A stretch of 64,000 bases of DNA from Betaproteobacteria bacterium HGW-Betaproteobacteria-11 (GTDB lineage Bacteria > Pseudomonadota > Gammaproteobacteria > Burkholderiales > Rhodocyclaceae). Below the pieces are notes generated by a model. It had not been told where the DNA came from, did not search any database, and saw nothing but the letters and a program-made list of their open reading frames with translations. The stretch covers positions 336,213-400,212 of the forward strand of contig PHCV01000001.1 of NCBI GenBank assembly GCA_002842395.1, written 5' to 3'. The position numbers and the translations under genes are program-made. Shown here piece by piece: positions 47,604 to 56,559 of this stretch (position 1 is its first letter; each line of letters opens with the position of its first letter).

Positions 47604-48742
47604 AGCCCGAATCATTGGCGAGCGCGGCGGACCGGACTGGCCGCTCCGTTGCCATTGTCGGAGGCGGGCCGGCCGGAATGACATTGGCGTTGGCGCTGCA
47701 TCACTTCGGCGTGCCCTGCGAAATCTTCGAGGCCCGCGAGCGCGCGGCGGTGCACGGCGATGCACGGATCCTGGCGCTCTCCGAAGGCGCGCGGCAGATC
47801 CTCGACCGGCTCGGAGTCTGGCCGGAACGGGCAGCGACGGCGATCAGGACCATCCATGTCTCGCAGCGCGGCGGTTTCGGCCGCACACTGCTGCGCGCCG
47901 CGGAGCTCGACGTGCCGGCGCTGGGTTGGGTCGTCGCCGCCAGTGCGCTGATCGAACGTCTGGATCAGGCGGTGCTGGCGGCGGGGATTCCCTATAACGA
48001 AGGTAAAAAACTTCCCGCCGGGACGCAAGGCGCTGGCGCTGGCGATGCGGGGGGGAGCCACGCGCTTACCGCCCGGGCCGAAGGGACGCCCGCGCTCGAA
48101 GCGTGTACCTCGCGCGATTACGCGCAGCATGCCGTGCTGTGCACGGCCGACATTGCCGAACCGCACGCCAACGTCGCCTGGGAGCGCTTCACCGACGAAG
48201 GGCCGGTCGCGCTGTTGCCCTTCGGTCGCGGTTATGCCGTGGTGCTGACCTGTGCCGCGGCGGCGACGCCGGGCATTCTCGCCCTGGGCGACGCGGCCTT
48301 CCTCGACGTGCTGCAACAACGCTTCGGCACCCGTCACCGCTTCACCGCAGTCAGCCCGCGGGTGGCCTATCCGCTCGCTCTTCGCTACCGTGAAAACCCG
48401 GTGGGGGAGCGTCAGGTCTGGCTGGGCAATGCCGCGCAGACCCTGCATCCGGTCGCCGGCCAGGGCTTCAACCTGGCGCTGCGCGACATCTGGGAGCTGG
48501 CGCAGCGGGTTGCCCGTGCAGACGATCCGGGCGATCCCGCGCTGCTCGCCGCCTACGCGCGCGGCCGCCGGCTCGATCGCCAGGGCGCGATCGGCTTCAC
48601 CCAGCTGTTGATCGACATCTTCGCCATCGATCTGGCGCCCGTCAGGCACGCGCGCGGCGCCGCGCTGCTGGCCCTCGACCTGCTTCCGCCGCTGAAGAAT
48701 TTCGTCGCCCGGCGGATGATGTTCGGCGCCCGCGCCTGGTAG
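47600..48742 (+). CDS. UbiH/UbiF/VisC-family FAD monooxygenase
   Basis: 380-residue flavin hydroxylase of ubiquinone biosynthesis type. N-terminal FAD motif IVGGGPAGMTLALAL and C-terminal GNAAQTLHPVAGQGFNLALR. The middle, about residues 130-165, is short and Gly/Ala-rich, and where relatives have a GADG-type motif this protein reads ARAEGTPAL. The hydroxylation position cannot be told from sequence. Coupled to pepP through ATGA, as ubiH and pepP are neighbours in many proteobacteria. Confidence 0.88.
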   Translation: MKPESLASAADRTGRSVAIVGGGPAGMTLALALHHFGVPCEIFEARERAAVHGDARILALSEGARQILDRLGVWPERAATAIRTIHVSQRGGFGRTLLRAAELDVPALGWVVAASALIERLDQAVLAAGIPYNEGKKLPAGTQGAGAGDAGGSHALTARAEGTPALEACTSRDYAQHAVLCTADIAEPHANVAWERFTDEGPVALLPFGRGYAVVLTCAAAATPGILALGDAAFLDVLQQRFGTRHRFTAVSPRVAYPLALRYRENPVGERQVWLGNAAQTLHPVAGQGFNLALRDIWELAQRVARADDPGDPALLAAYARGRRLDRQGAIGFTQLLIDIFAIDLAPVRHARGAALLALDLLPPLKNFVARRMMFGARAW

Positions 48743-48771
48743 CGACAGCGTATTGCCTGGGCGCCCGGTTG

Positions 48772-48800
48772 TTCAAAAAATGAGCGCTTTGGGGTAAGAT
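48772..48800 (+). promoter_or_regulatory. Possible promoter of dusB-fis
   Basis: TTCAAA (48772-48777), 17-base spacer, TAAGAT (48795-48800), 30 bases before dusB. Confidence 0.4.
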
Positions 48801-48829
48801 TCGCCCCCTTCCTCCTTCAGCTTCCGTTC

Positions 48830-49843
48830 ATGGACTTTCTCGGCTTCCGGCTTCGCAACAATCTGTTCGTCGCGCCGATGGCCGGGGTCACCGACCGCCC
48901 GTTTCGCCAGTTGTGCAAGCGCCTCGGCGCGGGCTATGCGGTGTCGGAGATGGTGACTTCCAACTCGCTGCTTTACGGCAGCGCCAAGACCTTGCGCCGC
49001 GCCAACCACGAAGGCGAAGTCGAGCCGATCGCGGTGCAGATCGCCGGCGCCGACCCTCTGATGCTGGCCGAGGCCGCGCGTTACAACGTCGATCATGGCG
49101 CGCAGGTGATCGACATCAACATGGGCTGTCCGGCGAAGAAAGTGTGCAACGTGATGGCCGGCTCGGCGCTGCTGCAGGACGAGCCGCTGGTGGCGCGCAT
49201 CCTCGAGGCCGTGGTCAAGGCCGTGCCGCGGACGCCGGTGACGCTGAAGATTCGCACCGGCTGGAACCGCGACCACCGGAATGCCCCACGCATCGCGCGG
49301 ATCGCCGAAGACAGCGGCATCCGCGCCCTGTCCATTCACGGCCGCACCCGCGCCGACCAATACATGGGCAGCGCCGAATACGACACCCTGGCCGAGGTCA
49401 AGTCGCGGATACGAATTCCGCTGATTGCCAACGGCGACATCACCACGCCGGAAAAGGCCCGCTTCGTCCTCGCTTACACCGGCGCCGACGGCCTGATGAT
49501 CGGCCGTGCCGCCCAGGGCCGGCCGTGGATCTTCCGCGAGATCGAGCATTATCTCGCTACCGGCAAGCATCTGCCGCCGCCGGCGCCCGACGAGATCCAC
49601 CGCGTCCTGCGCGCGCATCTTGGCGAACTCTACGACTTCTACGGCGAGGAGACCGGCGCCAAGGTCGCCCGCAAGCACATCAGCTGGTATACCAAGGGCA
49701 TCGTCGGCTCGGCCCATTTCCGTTTCCGCATGAATCGGTTGCAGACCCGCGCCGAGCAACTGGCGGCCACCGACGAATTCTTCCTTGGCCTGGCCGCCAC
49801 CGGCCTGTCCTATCAACCCGAAGCAGAGGAGCTCGCCGCATGA
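48830..49843 (+). CDS. dusB: tRNA-dihydrouridine synthase B
   Basis: 337-residue flavoenzyme reducing specific uridines in tRNA. FMN barrel start VAPMAGVTDRPFR, catalytic Cys in DINMGCPAKKVC and SIHGRTR. It overlaps fis by four bases, the classic dusB-fis pair. Confidence 0.95.
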   Translation: MDFLGFRLRNNLFVAPMAGVTDRPFRQLCKRLGAGYAVSEMVTSNSLLYGSAKTLRRANHEGEVEPIAVQIAGADPLMLAEAARYNVDHGAQVIDINMGCPAKKVCNVMAGSALLQDEPLVARILEAVVKAVPRTPVTLKIRTGWNRDHRNAPRIARIAEDSGIRALSIHGRTRADQYMGSAEYDTLAEVKSRIRIPLIANGDITTPEKARFVLAYTGADGLMIGRAAQGRPWIFREIEHYLATGKHLPPPAPDEIHRVLRAHLGELYDFYGEETGAKVARKHISWYTKGIVGSAHFRFRMNRLQTRAEQLAATDEFFLGLAATGLSYQPEAEELAA

Positions 49844-50070
49844 GCAGCGAAATCGACGATTGCGTGCGCCGCAGCCTGAACCGCTATTTCCGCGATCTGG
49901 ACGGCCAGACGCCCCACGCCGTTTATGACATGTTGTTGAAGAGCGTCGAGCGGCCGATGCTCGAGGTGGTGATGAAGCAGGCCGCCGGCAACCAGACTGT
50001 CGCCGCGCAGATGCTCGGCATCAGCCGCGGCACCTTGCGCCGCCTGCTCACCGAGCACGATTTCCTGTAA
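49840..50070 (+). CDS. fis: Nucleoid protein Fis
   Basis: 76 residues, shorter than the 98 of E. coli Fis: the N-terminal beta-hairpin arm is missing, as usual in betaproteobacteria. The C-terminal helix-turn-helix reads [20 protein letters not shown]. It bends DNA and activates growth-related promoters. Confidence 0.94.
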   Translation: MSSEIDDCVRRSLNRYFRDLDGQTPHAVYDMLLKSVERPMLEVVMKQAAGNQTVAAQMLGISRGTLRRLLTEHDFL

Positions 50071-50087
50071 TTTCACCGGGGCTTCCC

Positions 50088-51665
50088 ATGACTGTCACCC
50101 AGGCGCTGCTCAGCGTTTCCGATAAAACCGGCATCCTCGAATTCGCCCAGGGCCTCGCCCGCCTGGGCATTCGTCTGCTGTCCACTGGCGGTACCGCCAA
50201 GCTGCTGCGCGAGGCGGGGCTTGCCGTCACCGACGTCGCCGAGTACACCGGCTTTCCCGAGATGCTCGATGGCCGGGTGAAGACCCTGCATCCCAAGGTG
50301 CATGGCGGACTGCTCGGTCGTCGTGACCTGGCGGACCACCTGGCGACGATGCAGGCCCACGGTATTGCGCCGATCGACCTGCTGGTGGTCAATCTCTATC
50401 CCTTCCGCGAGACCGTGGCGCGACCCGGGGTGACGCTCGACGAGGCGATCGAGAACATCGATATCGGCGGCCCGGCGATGGTCCGCGCGGCGGCGAAAAA
50501 CTGCGGCGGCGAAGCAGGTGGCGTGGCCGTGCTCACCGATCCGGCCGACTATGCGCCAGTGCTCGCCGAACTCGAGCAGGCCGGCAGGGTCGGCCATTCC
50601 ACGCGATTCGCCCTGGCGAAGAAGGCCTTCGTGCATACCGCGCGCTATGACAGCGCGATTGCCAACTGGCTGACTTCGCTGGATACCAACGGCCATCCCG
50701 GGCTTTTCCCGGAGCGCCTGCAACTGGCCTTCGATCGGGTCGAAACCCTGCGCTACGGCGAGAATCCGCATCAGCAGGCGGCGTTCTATCGCGAGCCGAC
50801 CAGCGTTCCCGGCAGCATCGCCAGCTACCGGCAACTACAGGGCAAGGAGCTTTCCTACAACAACATCGCCGATGCCGATGCGGCCTGGGAATGCGTCAAG
50901 GCGTTCACCGGCGACGCGGGCGTGGCCTGCGTCATCGTCAAACATGCCAACCCATGTGGTGTGGCGTTGGGCAGAACGGCCGAGGAAGCCTACCGCAAGG
51001 CGTTCAGTACCGACCCAAGCTCGGCTTTCGGCGGCATCATCGCCTTCAATGTGCCGCTCGACGAGGCCGCGGCCACCGCGGTTGCCGGCCAGTTCGCCGA
51101 AGTCATCATCGCCCCCGAATTCACTCCGGCGGCGCTGGCGGTGTTCGTCGCCAAACAGAATCTGCGGCTGTTGAAAGTCGGCCTTGGCGAGACGGCGACG
51201 GCCTTCGATTACAAACGCGTCGGCGGCGGTCTGCTGGTGCAGACGCAGGATGCCGCGCGGATCGCCGCAAGCGAGCTCAAGCTGGTGACCAGACGCGCGC
51301 CGAGCGAACGCGAACTCGCCGACCTGCTGTTCGCCTGGCGGGTGGCGAAGTACGTCAAGTCGAATGCCATCGTGTATTGCAAGGACGGCGTGACCATCGG
51401 CGTCGGCGCCGGGCAGATGAGCCGGGTCGATTCGGCGCGCATCGCCGCCATCAAGGCCGCAAACGCGGGCCTCTCAGTAGCCGGCTCGGTGGTCGCCTCC
51501 GACGCCTTCTTCCCCTTCCGCGATGGCCTCGACGTGCTGGCGCAAGCCGGCGCCACGGCGGTGATCCAGCCCGGTGGCTCGCTGCGTGATGCCGAAGTCA
51601 TCGCTGCTGCCGACGAACAGAATGTGGCGATGGTGTTCACCGGTTTCCGGCACTTCCGTCACTGA
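50088..51665 (+). CDS. purH: Bifunctional AICAR transformylase / IMP cyclohydrolase
   Basis: 525 residues: N-terminal IMP cyclohydrolase (MGS-like, [22 protein letters not shown]) and C-terminal AICAR formyltransferase ([17 protein letters not shown] end). It catalyses the last two steps of de novo purine synthesis. Starts 17 bases after fis and lies upstream of purD and purK. Confidence 0.96.
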   Translation: MTVTQALLSVSDKTGILEFAQGLARLGIRLLSTGGTAKLLREAGLAVTDVAEYTGFPEMLDGRVKTLHPKVHGGLLGRRDLADHLATMQAHGIAPIDLLVVNLYPFRETVARPGVTLDEAIENIDIGGPAMVRAAAKNCGGEAGGVAVLTDPADYAPVLAELEQAGRVGHSTRFALAKKAFVHTARYDSAIANWLTSLDTNGHPGLFPERLQLAFDRVETLRYGENPHQQAAFYREPTSVPGSIASYRQLQGKELSYNNIADADAAWECVKAFTGDAGVACVIVKHANPCGVALGRTAEEAYRKAFSTDPSSAFGGIIAFNVPLDEAAATAVAGQFAEVIIAPEFTPAALAVFVAKQNLRLLKVGLGETATAFDYKRVGGGLLVQTQDAARIAASELKLVTRRAPSERELADLLFAWRVAKYVKSNAIVYCKDGVTIGVGAGQMSRVDSARIAAIKAANAGLSVAGSVVASDAFFPFRDGLDVLAQAGATAVIQPGGSLRDAEVIAAADEQNVAMVFTGFRHFRH

Positions 51666-51669
51666 ACCG

Positions 51670-52227
51670 ATGTGCCGCCTGCCTGCTCCGCTCGCTGCCT
51701 GCGCCCTGATGCTGGTTGCCTCCCCGCTGCGTGCCGAAGGCGTCTCTTCCTGGCTGGATCAGGCGAAGGACGAACTCGCCACCACCTGGCACGAAGGCCG
51801 CAGCGAAGTCTATCTGCCCTTGCATACCGCGCATCTGCGCGGTGCCTACAGCCGCGAGAAGATCGACAGCTATCAGGAAACGCCCTGGGGCCTGGGCTAC
51901 GGTCGCGGCCGCTTCGATGAAAAGGGCAACTGGCATGGCCTCTATGCGATGGGTTTCCAGGACTCGCACTACAAGCCGGAATGGCTCGCCGGCTACGGCT
52001 GGAAAACCTACTGGAATCTCGGCGCCGAGGTCAGGCTCGGTCTTGGTTACACGGCGGGATTCACCACGCGCAGCGACATCGGCCACTACACGCCGCTGCC
52101 GCTGGTGTTGCCGATCGGCTCGCTCGACTACCGTGAAGTCTCGCTGGAAGCGGCCTATGTGCCCGGCGGCAAGGGCTATGGCAATGTCCTGTTCTTCTGG
52201 GCCAAGTGGCGTCCCGGTCAACACTGA
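51670..52227 (+). CDS. pagP: Lipid A palmitoyltransferase PagP
   Basis: 185 residues: signal peptide (to about residue 22, cleaved after LRA-EG) and an eight-stranded outer-membrane barrel. The catalytic residues are in place: His in GNWHGLYAMGF and the Asp-Ser pair in QDSHYKPEWLAGYGW. It transfers palmitate from phospholipid to lipid A. It is inserted between purH and purD with short gaps, so it is probably transcribed with purine genes, an unusual partner set. Confidence 0.88.
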   Translation: MCRLPAPLAACALMLVASPLRAEGVSSWLDQAKDELATTWHEGRSEVYLPLHTAHLRGAYSREKIDSYQETPWGLGYGRGRFDEKGNWHGLYAMGFQDSHYKPEWLAGYGWKTYWNLGAEVRLGLGYTAGFTTRSDIGHYTPLPLVLPIGSLDYREVSLEAAYVPGGKGYGNVLFFWAKWRPGQH

Positions 52228-52245
52228 TTACCTGAAAGAACCACC

Positions 52246-53526
52246 ATGAAACTCCTCGTCATCGGCTCCGGCGGCCGCGAACATGCCCTGGCCTGGCGGC
52301 TGGCGCAAGCGCCAGGTCTGCAAAAGGTTTACGTCGCGCCGGGCAATGCCGGCACGGCGCACGAGCCGGAACTGGAAAACCTTGCCCTCACCGACATTCG
52401 GCAACTGGCCGAATTCGCCGCCCGCGAAGGAATCCATGCCACCATCGTCGGCCCGGAGGCGCCACTGGCGGCCGGCATCGTCGATGTGTTTCGTGGCCGT
52501 GGCCTGCGCATCTTCGGTCCGACGCAAGCCGCCGCGCAACTCGAAAGCTCGAAGGATTTCGCCAAGCGCTTCATGATCCGCCACGGCATCCCGACCGCGA
52601 AGTTCGCCACCTTCACCGAAGCCGCCGCCGCCCATGCCTACATCGACGCCGAGGGTGCGCCGATCGTCATCAAGGCCGATGGCCTGGCCGCCGGCAAGGG
52701 CGTGGTGGTGGCGCTGACCCTGACCGAGGCGCATGCGGCGGTCGACCACATGCTGGCCGAAAACCGCCTGGGCGATGCCGGCGCGCGCGTGGTCATCGAG
52801 GAATTCCTCGATGGCGAGGAAGCCAGTTTCATCGTCATGGCCGATGGCAAGCATGCCCTGCCGCTGGCCACCAGCCAGGATCACAAACGGCTGCTCGACG
52901 GCGATGGCGGGCCCAATACCGGTGGCATGGGCGCCTATTCGCCGGCGCCGGTGGTGACGCCCGAGCTGCACGCCAGAATCATGCGCGAGGTCATCCTGCC
53001 GACCCTCCACGGCATGGCCGCCGACGGCATCGTCTATACCGGTTTTCTTTATGCCGGCGTGATGATCCGGCCCGATGGCGGCCTGCGCGTGCTCGAATTC
53101 AACTGCCGGATGGGCGATCCGGAAACGCAGCCGATCATGCTGCGCCTGAAAAGCGATTTCGCCGCCCTGATCGATGCCGCCATCGATGGCCACCTCGACC
53201 AGGTCGAGGCCGCATGGGACCGGCGCGTCGCGCTCGGCGTGGTGCTGGCGGCGGCGAACTATCCCGAGGCACCGCGTCAGGGCGATGTCATCGATGGCCT
53301 GCCGGCGGCGAGCGAGGATGCGCATGTATTCCATGCCGGCACCAGGGAACGCGATGGCAAGATCGTCACCGCCGGCGGCCGTGTGCTCTGTGTCACCGCG
53401 CTGGGCGACAATGTTCGCGCGGCGCAGAAGCGCGCCTATGAAGTGCTGGCGCCGATTCATTTCGACGGCATGCAGTATCGGCATGACATCGGCTGGCGCG
53501 CCCTGGCGCGTCACGGCGGGCGATGA
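52246..53526 (+). CDS. purD: Phosphoribosylamine-glycine ligase
   Basis: 426-residue ATP-grasp enzyme (GAR synthetase). Start LVIGSGGREHALAWRL, ATP-grasp VIKADGLAAGKGVVVA and NCRMGDPETQ. Its stop overlaps the purK start (ATGA at 53523-53526). Confidence 0.96.
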   Translation: MKLLVIGSGGREHALAWRLAQAPGLQKVYVAPGNAGTAHEPELENLALTDIRQLAEFAAREGIHATIVGPEAPLAAGIVDVFRGRGLRIFGPTQAAAQLESSKDFAKRFMIRHGIPTAKFATFTEAAAAHAYIDAEGAPIVIKADGLAAGKGVVVALTLTEAHAAVDHMLAENRLGDAGARVVIEEFLDGEEASFIVMADGKHALPLATSQDHKRLLDGDGGPNTGGMGAYSPAPVVTPELHARIMREVILPTLHGMAADGIVYTGFLYAGVMIRPDGGLRVLEFNCRMGDPETQPIMLRLKSDFAALIDAAIDGHLDQVEAAWDRRVALGVVLAAANYPEAPRQGDVIDGLPAASEDAHVFHAGTRERDGKIVTAGGRVLCVTALGDNVRAAQKRAYEVLAPIHFDGMQYRHDIGWRALARHGGR

Positions 53527-54665
53527 TCCTGCCGCCGGCCACGCTCGGCCTGCTCGGTGGCGGCCAGCTCGGCCGCTTCTTCGTCATCGCCGCGCATGAG
53601 CTGGGCTATCGGGTGATGGTGCTCGACCCCGATCCGCACAGCCCGGCCGGACGCATCGCCGATACCCATCTCGTTGCCGACTATCTCGACGAGGCCGCGC
53701 TCGGGCAGATGACGCAACGATGCGCCGCGGTCACCACCGAATTCGAAAACGTGCCGGCCGAAGCCCTGGCCCTGCTCGAAAAATTCCTCCCGGTGCGCCC
53801 TTCGAGCGCGGCCGTCGCTGTCTGCCAGAACCGCAGCGCCGAGAAAGCCTTTCTCGCGCGACACGGCTTCCCCCATGCGCCCTATGCCGACATCAGGAGC
53901 GAGGCCGATTTCGCCGATGCCGGGCAGCAGCTGTTTCCCGGCATCCTCAAGGTGGCGCGTTTCGGTTATGACGGCAAGGGCCAGGCGGTGGTCGACAGCC
54001 GCGCCGAGGCGCTTGCCGCCTGGCAGTCTTTTGGCGGTGAAGCCTGTGTGCTGGAGCAGCGGCTGCCGCTCGATTACGAAGTCTCGGTGGTGCTGGCGCG
54101 CGCCGCCGATGGCCAGATCGCCTGCTTCCCTCCGGCGGAAAACAGCCATCGGCACGGCATTCTCGACCTCTCGATCGTTCCCGCGCGGGCCAGCGGTTGC
54201 CTGATCGGCCATGCCGAGGAACTGGCCGAAGGCATTGCCGCGAAGATGCGCTACGTCGGCACGCTGGCGGTGGAATTCTTCGTCGTTCGCGGTGATCTGG
54301 TGGTCAATGAAATCGCGCCGCGGCCGCACAACTCCGGCCATTACACGCTCGATGCCTGTCTCAGCTCGCAGTTCGAGCAGCAGGTGCGCGCGCTGTGCGA
54401 TCTGCCGCTGGGCGAGGCGCGGGCGCATTCGGCGGCGACCATGGTCAATCTGCTGGGCGAGCTGTGGTACCGGCGCGATCCGCATCAGGCGCACGAGCCG
54501 GACTGGGCGCGGCTGCTGGCGATGCCGAATCTCAAACTCCACCTCTACGGCAAGCATCACGCCCGGCCCGGCCGCAAGATGGGGCATTTCACCGTTGTCG
54601 GCAGTTCGCCCGAGGCCGTGCAAAAGTCGGCGCTGGCGGCACGCCGGGCGATCGGCATCGATTGA
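53523..54665 (+). CDS. purK: 5-(carboxyamino)imidazole ribonucleotide synthase
   Basis: 380-residue ATP-grasp enzyme: LGLLGGGQLGRFFVIAA, NEIAPRPHNSGHYT. It uses ATP and bicarbonate to convert AIR to N5-CAIR. The partner purE is not in the window. An interspersed repeat forms the 3' end and encodes QKSALAARRAIG in the last 15 residues. Confidence 0.95.
   Translation: MILPPATLGLLGGGQLGRFFVIAAHELGYRVMVLDPDPHSPAGRIADTHLVADYLDEAALGQMTQRCAAVTTEFENVPAEALALLEKFLPVRPSSAAVAVCQNRSAEKAFLARHGFPHAPYADIRSEADFADAGQQLFPGILKVARFGYDGKGQAVVDSRAEALAAWQSFGGEACVLEQRLPLDYEVSVVLARAADGQIACFPPAENSHRHGILDLSIVPARASGCLIGHAEELAEGIAAKMRYVGTLAVEFFVVRGDLVVNEIAPRPHNSGHYTLDACLSSQFEQQVRALCDLPLGEARAHSAATMVNLLGELWYRRDPHQAHEPDWARLLAMPNLKLHLYGKHHARPGRKMGHFTVVGSSPEAVQKSALAARRAIGID
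54605..54652 (+). repeat. Interspersed palindromic repeat, copy 9, at the 3' end of purK
   Basis: Core at 54623-54638. Arms TCGCCCG ... GTGC on the left pair with GCAC ... CGGGCGA on the right, with a small bulge. Confidence 0.65.
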
Positions 54666-54670
54666 GCCTG

Positions 54671-55651
54671 ATGGCGGTGAATGACATCGCCCAGGCCGCC
54701 GCCGCCCTCAAGGCCGGCGAGCTGGTCGCCTTTCCCACCGAAACCGTCTATGGCCTCGGCGCCGATGCCGCGAATCCGGTGGCACTGGCGAAGATCTTCG
54801 CGGCCAAGGGACGTCCAGCCGACCATCCGCTGATCGTCCATCTGCCCGCCGCCAGTCACCTCGAACGCTGGGCCATCAACATTCCTCCGGCTGCCTTCGC
54901 TCTCGCCAGCGCCTTCTGGCCGGGGCCGCTGACGCTGATACTCCAGCGTCATCCCGCCGTGCCCGACCTGGTCACCGGCGGCCAGGCCAGCGTCGGCCTG
55001 CGGGTGCCCAACCATCCGCTGGCGCTCGCCCTGCTGCGCGAATTCGGCAGCGGCATCGCCGCGCCCTCGGCCAACCGTTTCGGCCGCATCAGTCCGACCA
55101 CGGCGCAGCATGTGCGCGACGAACTGGGCGAGGCCGTGGCGGTGGTGCTCGATGGCGGGCCGTGCGCGGTCGGCATCGAATCGACCATCCTCGACCTGAC
55201 CCGGCCCGAGCGGCCGCGCATCCTGCGCCCCGGGGCGATCGGCGCCGCCGAGCTCGGTCGTGCGCTGCACGTCGCGGTAACCGAACGCAGCCCGGGTGAC
55301 GAGCACGCCCCGCGCGTCTCCGGCGCCCTGGCGGCCCACTACGCTCCGCGTACCCCCCTGCAACTGGTCGCGCCGGAACACCTCTCGGCTGCCGTCCGGC
55401 AGGCCCTCGCCGCCGGCGAAAGACTTGCCGTGCTGGCCATGCAGACCACGCCCGACGCGCATTCCGGGCTGGTTTGGCGTATCGCCAGCGCCGACTTTTC
55501 GGCCTACGCCCATGACCTCTACGCCAACTTGCGCGCGCTCGACAGCGCAGCTTGCGCGCGCATCCTGGTCGAAGCGCCACCGGCGACGGCAGCCTGGCGC
55601 GCGGTGAACGATCGTTTGCAGCGCGCCGCCGTGGGCTCGAATAACACCTGA
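54671..55651 (+). CDS. sua5: Threonylcarbamoyl-AMP synthase, Sua5 type
   Basis: 326 residues: a YrdC/TsaC domain (FPTETVYGLGADA, KGRPADHPLIVH, IAAPSANRFGRISPT) and a C-terminal Sua5 domain. It makes the activated precursor of the t6A modification of tRNA. A copy of the interspersed repeat is read in frame within the Sua5 domain as RIASADFSAYAHDLY, in a loop before the conserved YANLRALD. ATG 54671 lies five bases after the purK stop. Confidence 0.93.
   Translation: MAVNDIAQAAAALKAGELVAFPTETVYGLGADAANPVALAKIFAAKGRPADHPLIVHLPAASHLERWAINIPPAAFALASAFWPGPLTLILQRHPAVPDLVTGGQASVGLRVPNHPLALALLREFGSGIAAPSANRFGRISPTTAQHVRDELGEAVAVVLDGGPCAVGIESTILDLTRPERPRILRPGAIGAAELGRALHVAVTERSPGDEHAPRVSGALAAHYAPRTPLQLVAPEHLSAAVRQALAAGERLAVLAMQTTPDAHSGLVWRIASADFSAYAHDLYANLRALDSAACARILVEAPPATAAWRAVNDRLQRAAVGSNNT
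55476..55510 (-). repeat. Interspersed palindromic repeat, copy 10, inside sua5
   Basis: Reverse core at 55483-55498 between perfect outer arms GGCGTA (55476-55481) and TACGCC (55505-55510). Confidence 0.7.
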
Positions 55652-55734
55652 AACGCGGGCGTCATCAAAGCTTAATTTTCCGTACCGGCTGCCGATAATT
55701 CCCTGTGCCGGAGTTTCTCTCGGGGAGGATGGCG

Positions 55735-56001
55735 ATGAGCACGAAAGATCATTCGCGGGCAGGCCAGCCCGCCAGGCAGCAAACCCAAGCGCAGGGCGCC
55801 TTGCTGCGCCAGGCCATTCATGCGGCCATTGCCGGCGGTTACCTGGCTGGACGCGAGGTCAGCATCGGCCGCGTACCCGGCGTGATCATCGGTTACAACA
55901 TCGTTCGCCGCGGCCGCTTTGCCGGCCACCGCTATCCGCTGCTGGTGCGCACCGCGCTGGGAGTGACCAAATGCGCTCCCGCCGAGCTGGAACTGCGTTG
56001 A
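55735..56001 (+). CDS. Conserved-looking hypothetical protein, 88 aa
   Basis: Not recognised. Gln/Arg-rich first 30 residues, then a compact domain with AIAGGYLAGREVSIGRVPGV and HRYPLLVRTALG. No membrane segment or signal peptide. ATG 55735 has GGAGG six bases upstream and is preferred over ATG 55729. A GATAAT at 55693-55698 may be its -10. The codon use matches the chromosome, so I believe the ORF. Confidence 0.68.
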   Translation: MSTKDHSRAGQPARQQTQAQGALLRQAIHAAIAGGYLAGREVSIGRVPGVIIGYNIVRRGRFAGHRYPLLVRTALGVTKCAPAELELR

Positions 56002-56047
56002 ACGGGGGTGGCAGGCGCTTCCATTTCCATTGCTTGCCCCCTGCCTC

Positions 56048-56074
56048 CTGACCGGTTCTCCGGATTGCTATAAT
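56048..56074 (+). promoter_or_regulatory. Promoter of tRNA-Ala
   Basis: Consensus -10 TATAAT (56069-56074), 15 bases before the tRNA; CTGACC at 56048-56053 is a weak -35 with a 15-base spacer. Confidence 0.6.
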
Positions 56075-56088
56075 CCGGGCTGCACCGT

Positions 56089-56164
56089 GGGGGTGTAGCT
56101 CAGTTGGGAGAGCGCGACGTTCGCAACGTCGAGGCCAGCGGTTCGATCCCGCTCACCTCCACCA
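56089..56164 (+). tRNA. tRNA-Ala (anticodon CGC)
   Basis: 76-base cloverleaf. Acceptor stem GGGGGTG / CACCTCC with the alanine identity pair G3-T70, D arm GCTCAGTTGGGAGAGC, anticodon stem CGACG / CGTCG with loop TTCGCAA (anticodon CGC), T arm with GGTTCGATCCC and an encoded CCA. The island downstream begins just after its terminator; tRNA genes are common integration sites. Confidence 0.97.
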
Positions 56165-56170
56165 TTTATC

Positions 56171-56204
56171 AAAATCCCAACTCTTATCGGTTGGGATTTT
56201 TTTT
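56171..56204 (+). terminator. Rho-independent terminator of tRNA-Ala
   Basis: AAAATCCCAAC (56171-56181) with GTTGGGATTTT (56190-56200), then T to 56204. Confidence 0.92.
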
Positions 56205-56559
56205 GCCCGGAGCGCTAGTGCTGGTGCGGGTTCCCGGCCTGCCGGTTGTGATTTTGGGTTGGTCGGGCGCAAGCGACCGAGAATAGAAAACGGAACGTCA
56301 GACGCAAAAAAACCGCCCGGAGGCGGTTGTCGTTGGTGCGGGCTGTCACGTCTGACTGTGCATCAGGTGGCCCCGCTGCTCCACCCACATCGCGGTGATG
56401 CCACAGCGAATCAGGTGACAATGCACCACGTTGGCGCACTCGGAACTGGGCGGGTTGGTTCGTTGTCAACCGGACGACGAAAACGCCAGCCCAAGATGAT
56501 ATCAGGGCTCGTCAGCAAGGCGAACCTCCGTTAAAATGATGCGCTATAGGGGCTACGCA
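56205..56559. other. Gene-free spacer at the left edge of the defence island
   Basis: I find no convincing CDS. It holds a minus-strand terminator-like hairpin at 56306-56328 and inverted GTCAGACG / CGTCTGAC around it (56297-56304, 56349-56356). A minus-strand TATCAT at 56501-56496 is a possible -10 for a short RNA ending at the hairpin. TAAAAT at 56532-56537 may be the -10 of the DUF488 gene. Confidence 0.45.
56306..56328 (-). terminator. Minus-strand rho-independent terminator with no gene before it
   Basis: On the minus strand AACCGCC-TCCG-GGCGGTT followed by a T run. No minus-strand gene ends here, so it either ends a non-coding RNA or is a remnant. Confidence 0.55.

Noticed and set aside
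56259..56534. Short reading frames on both strands between the tRNA terminator and DUF488
   Set aside because: No ribosome binding site, no domain, and they run through a terminator hairpin.
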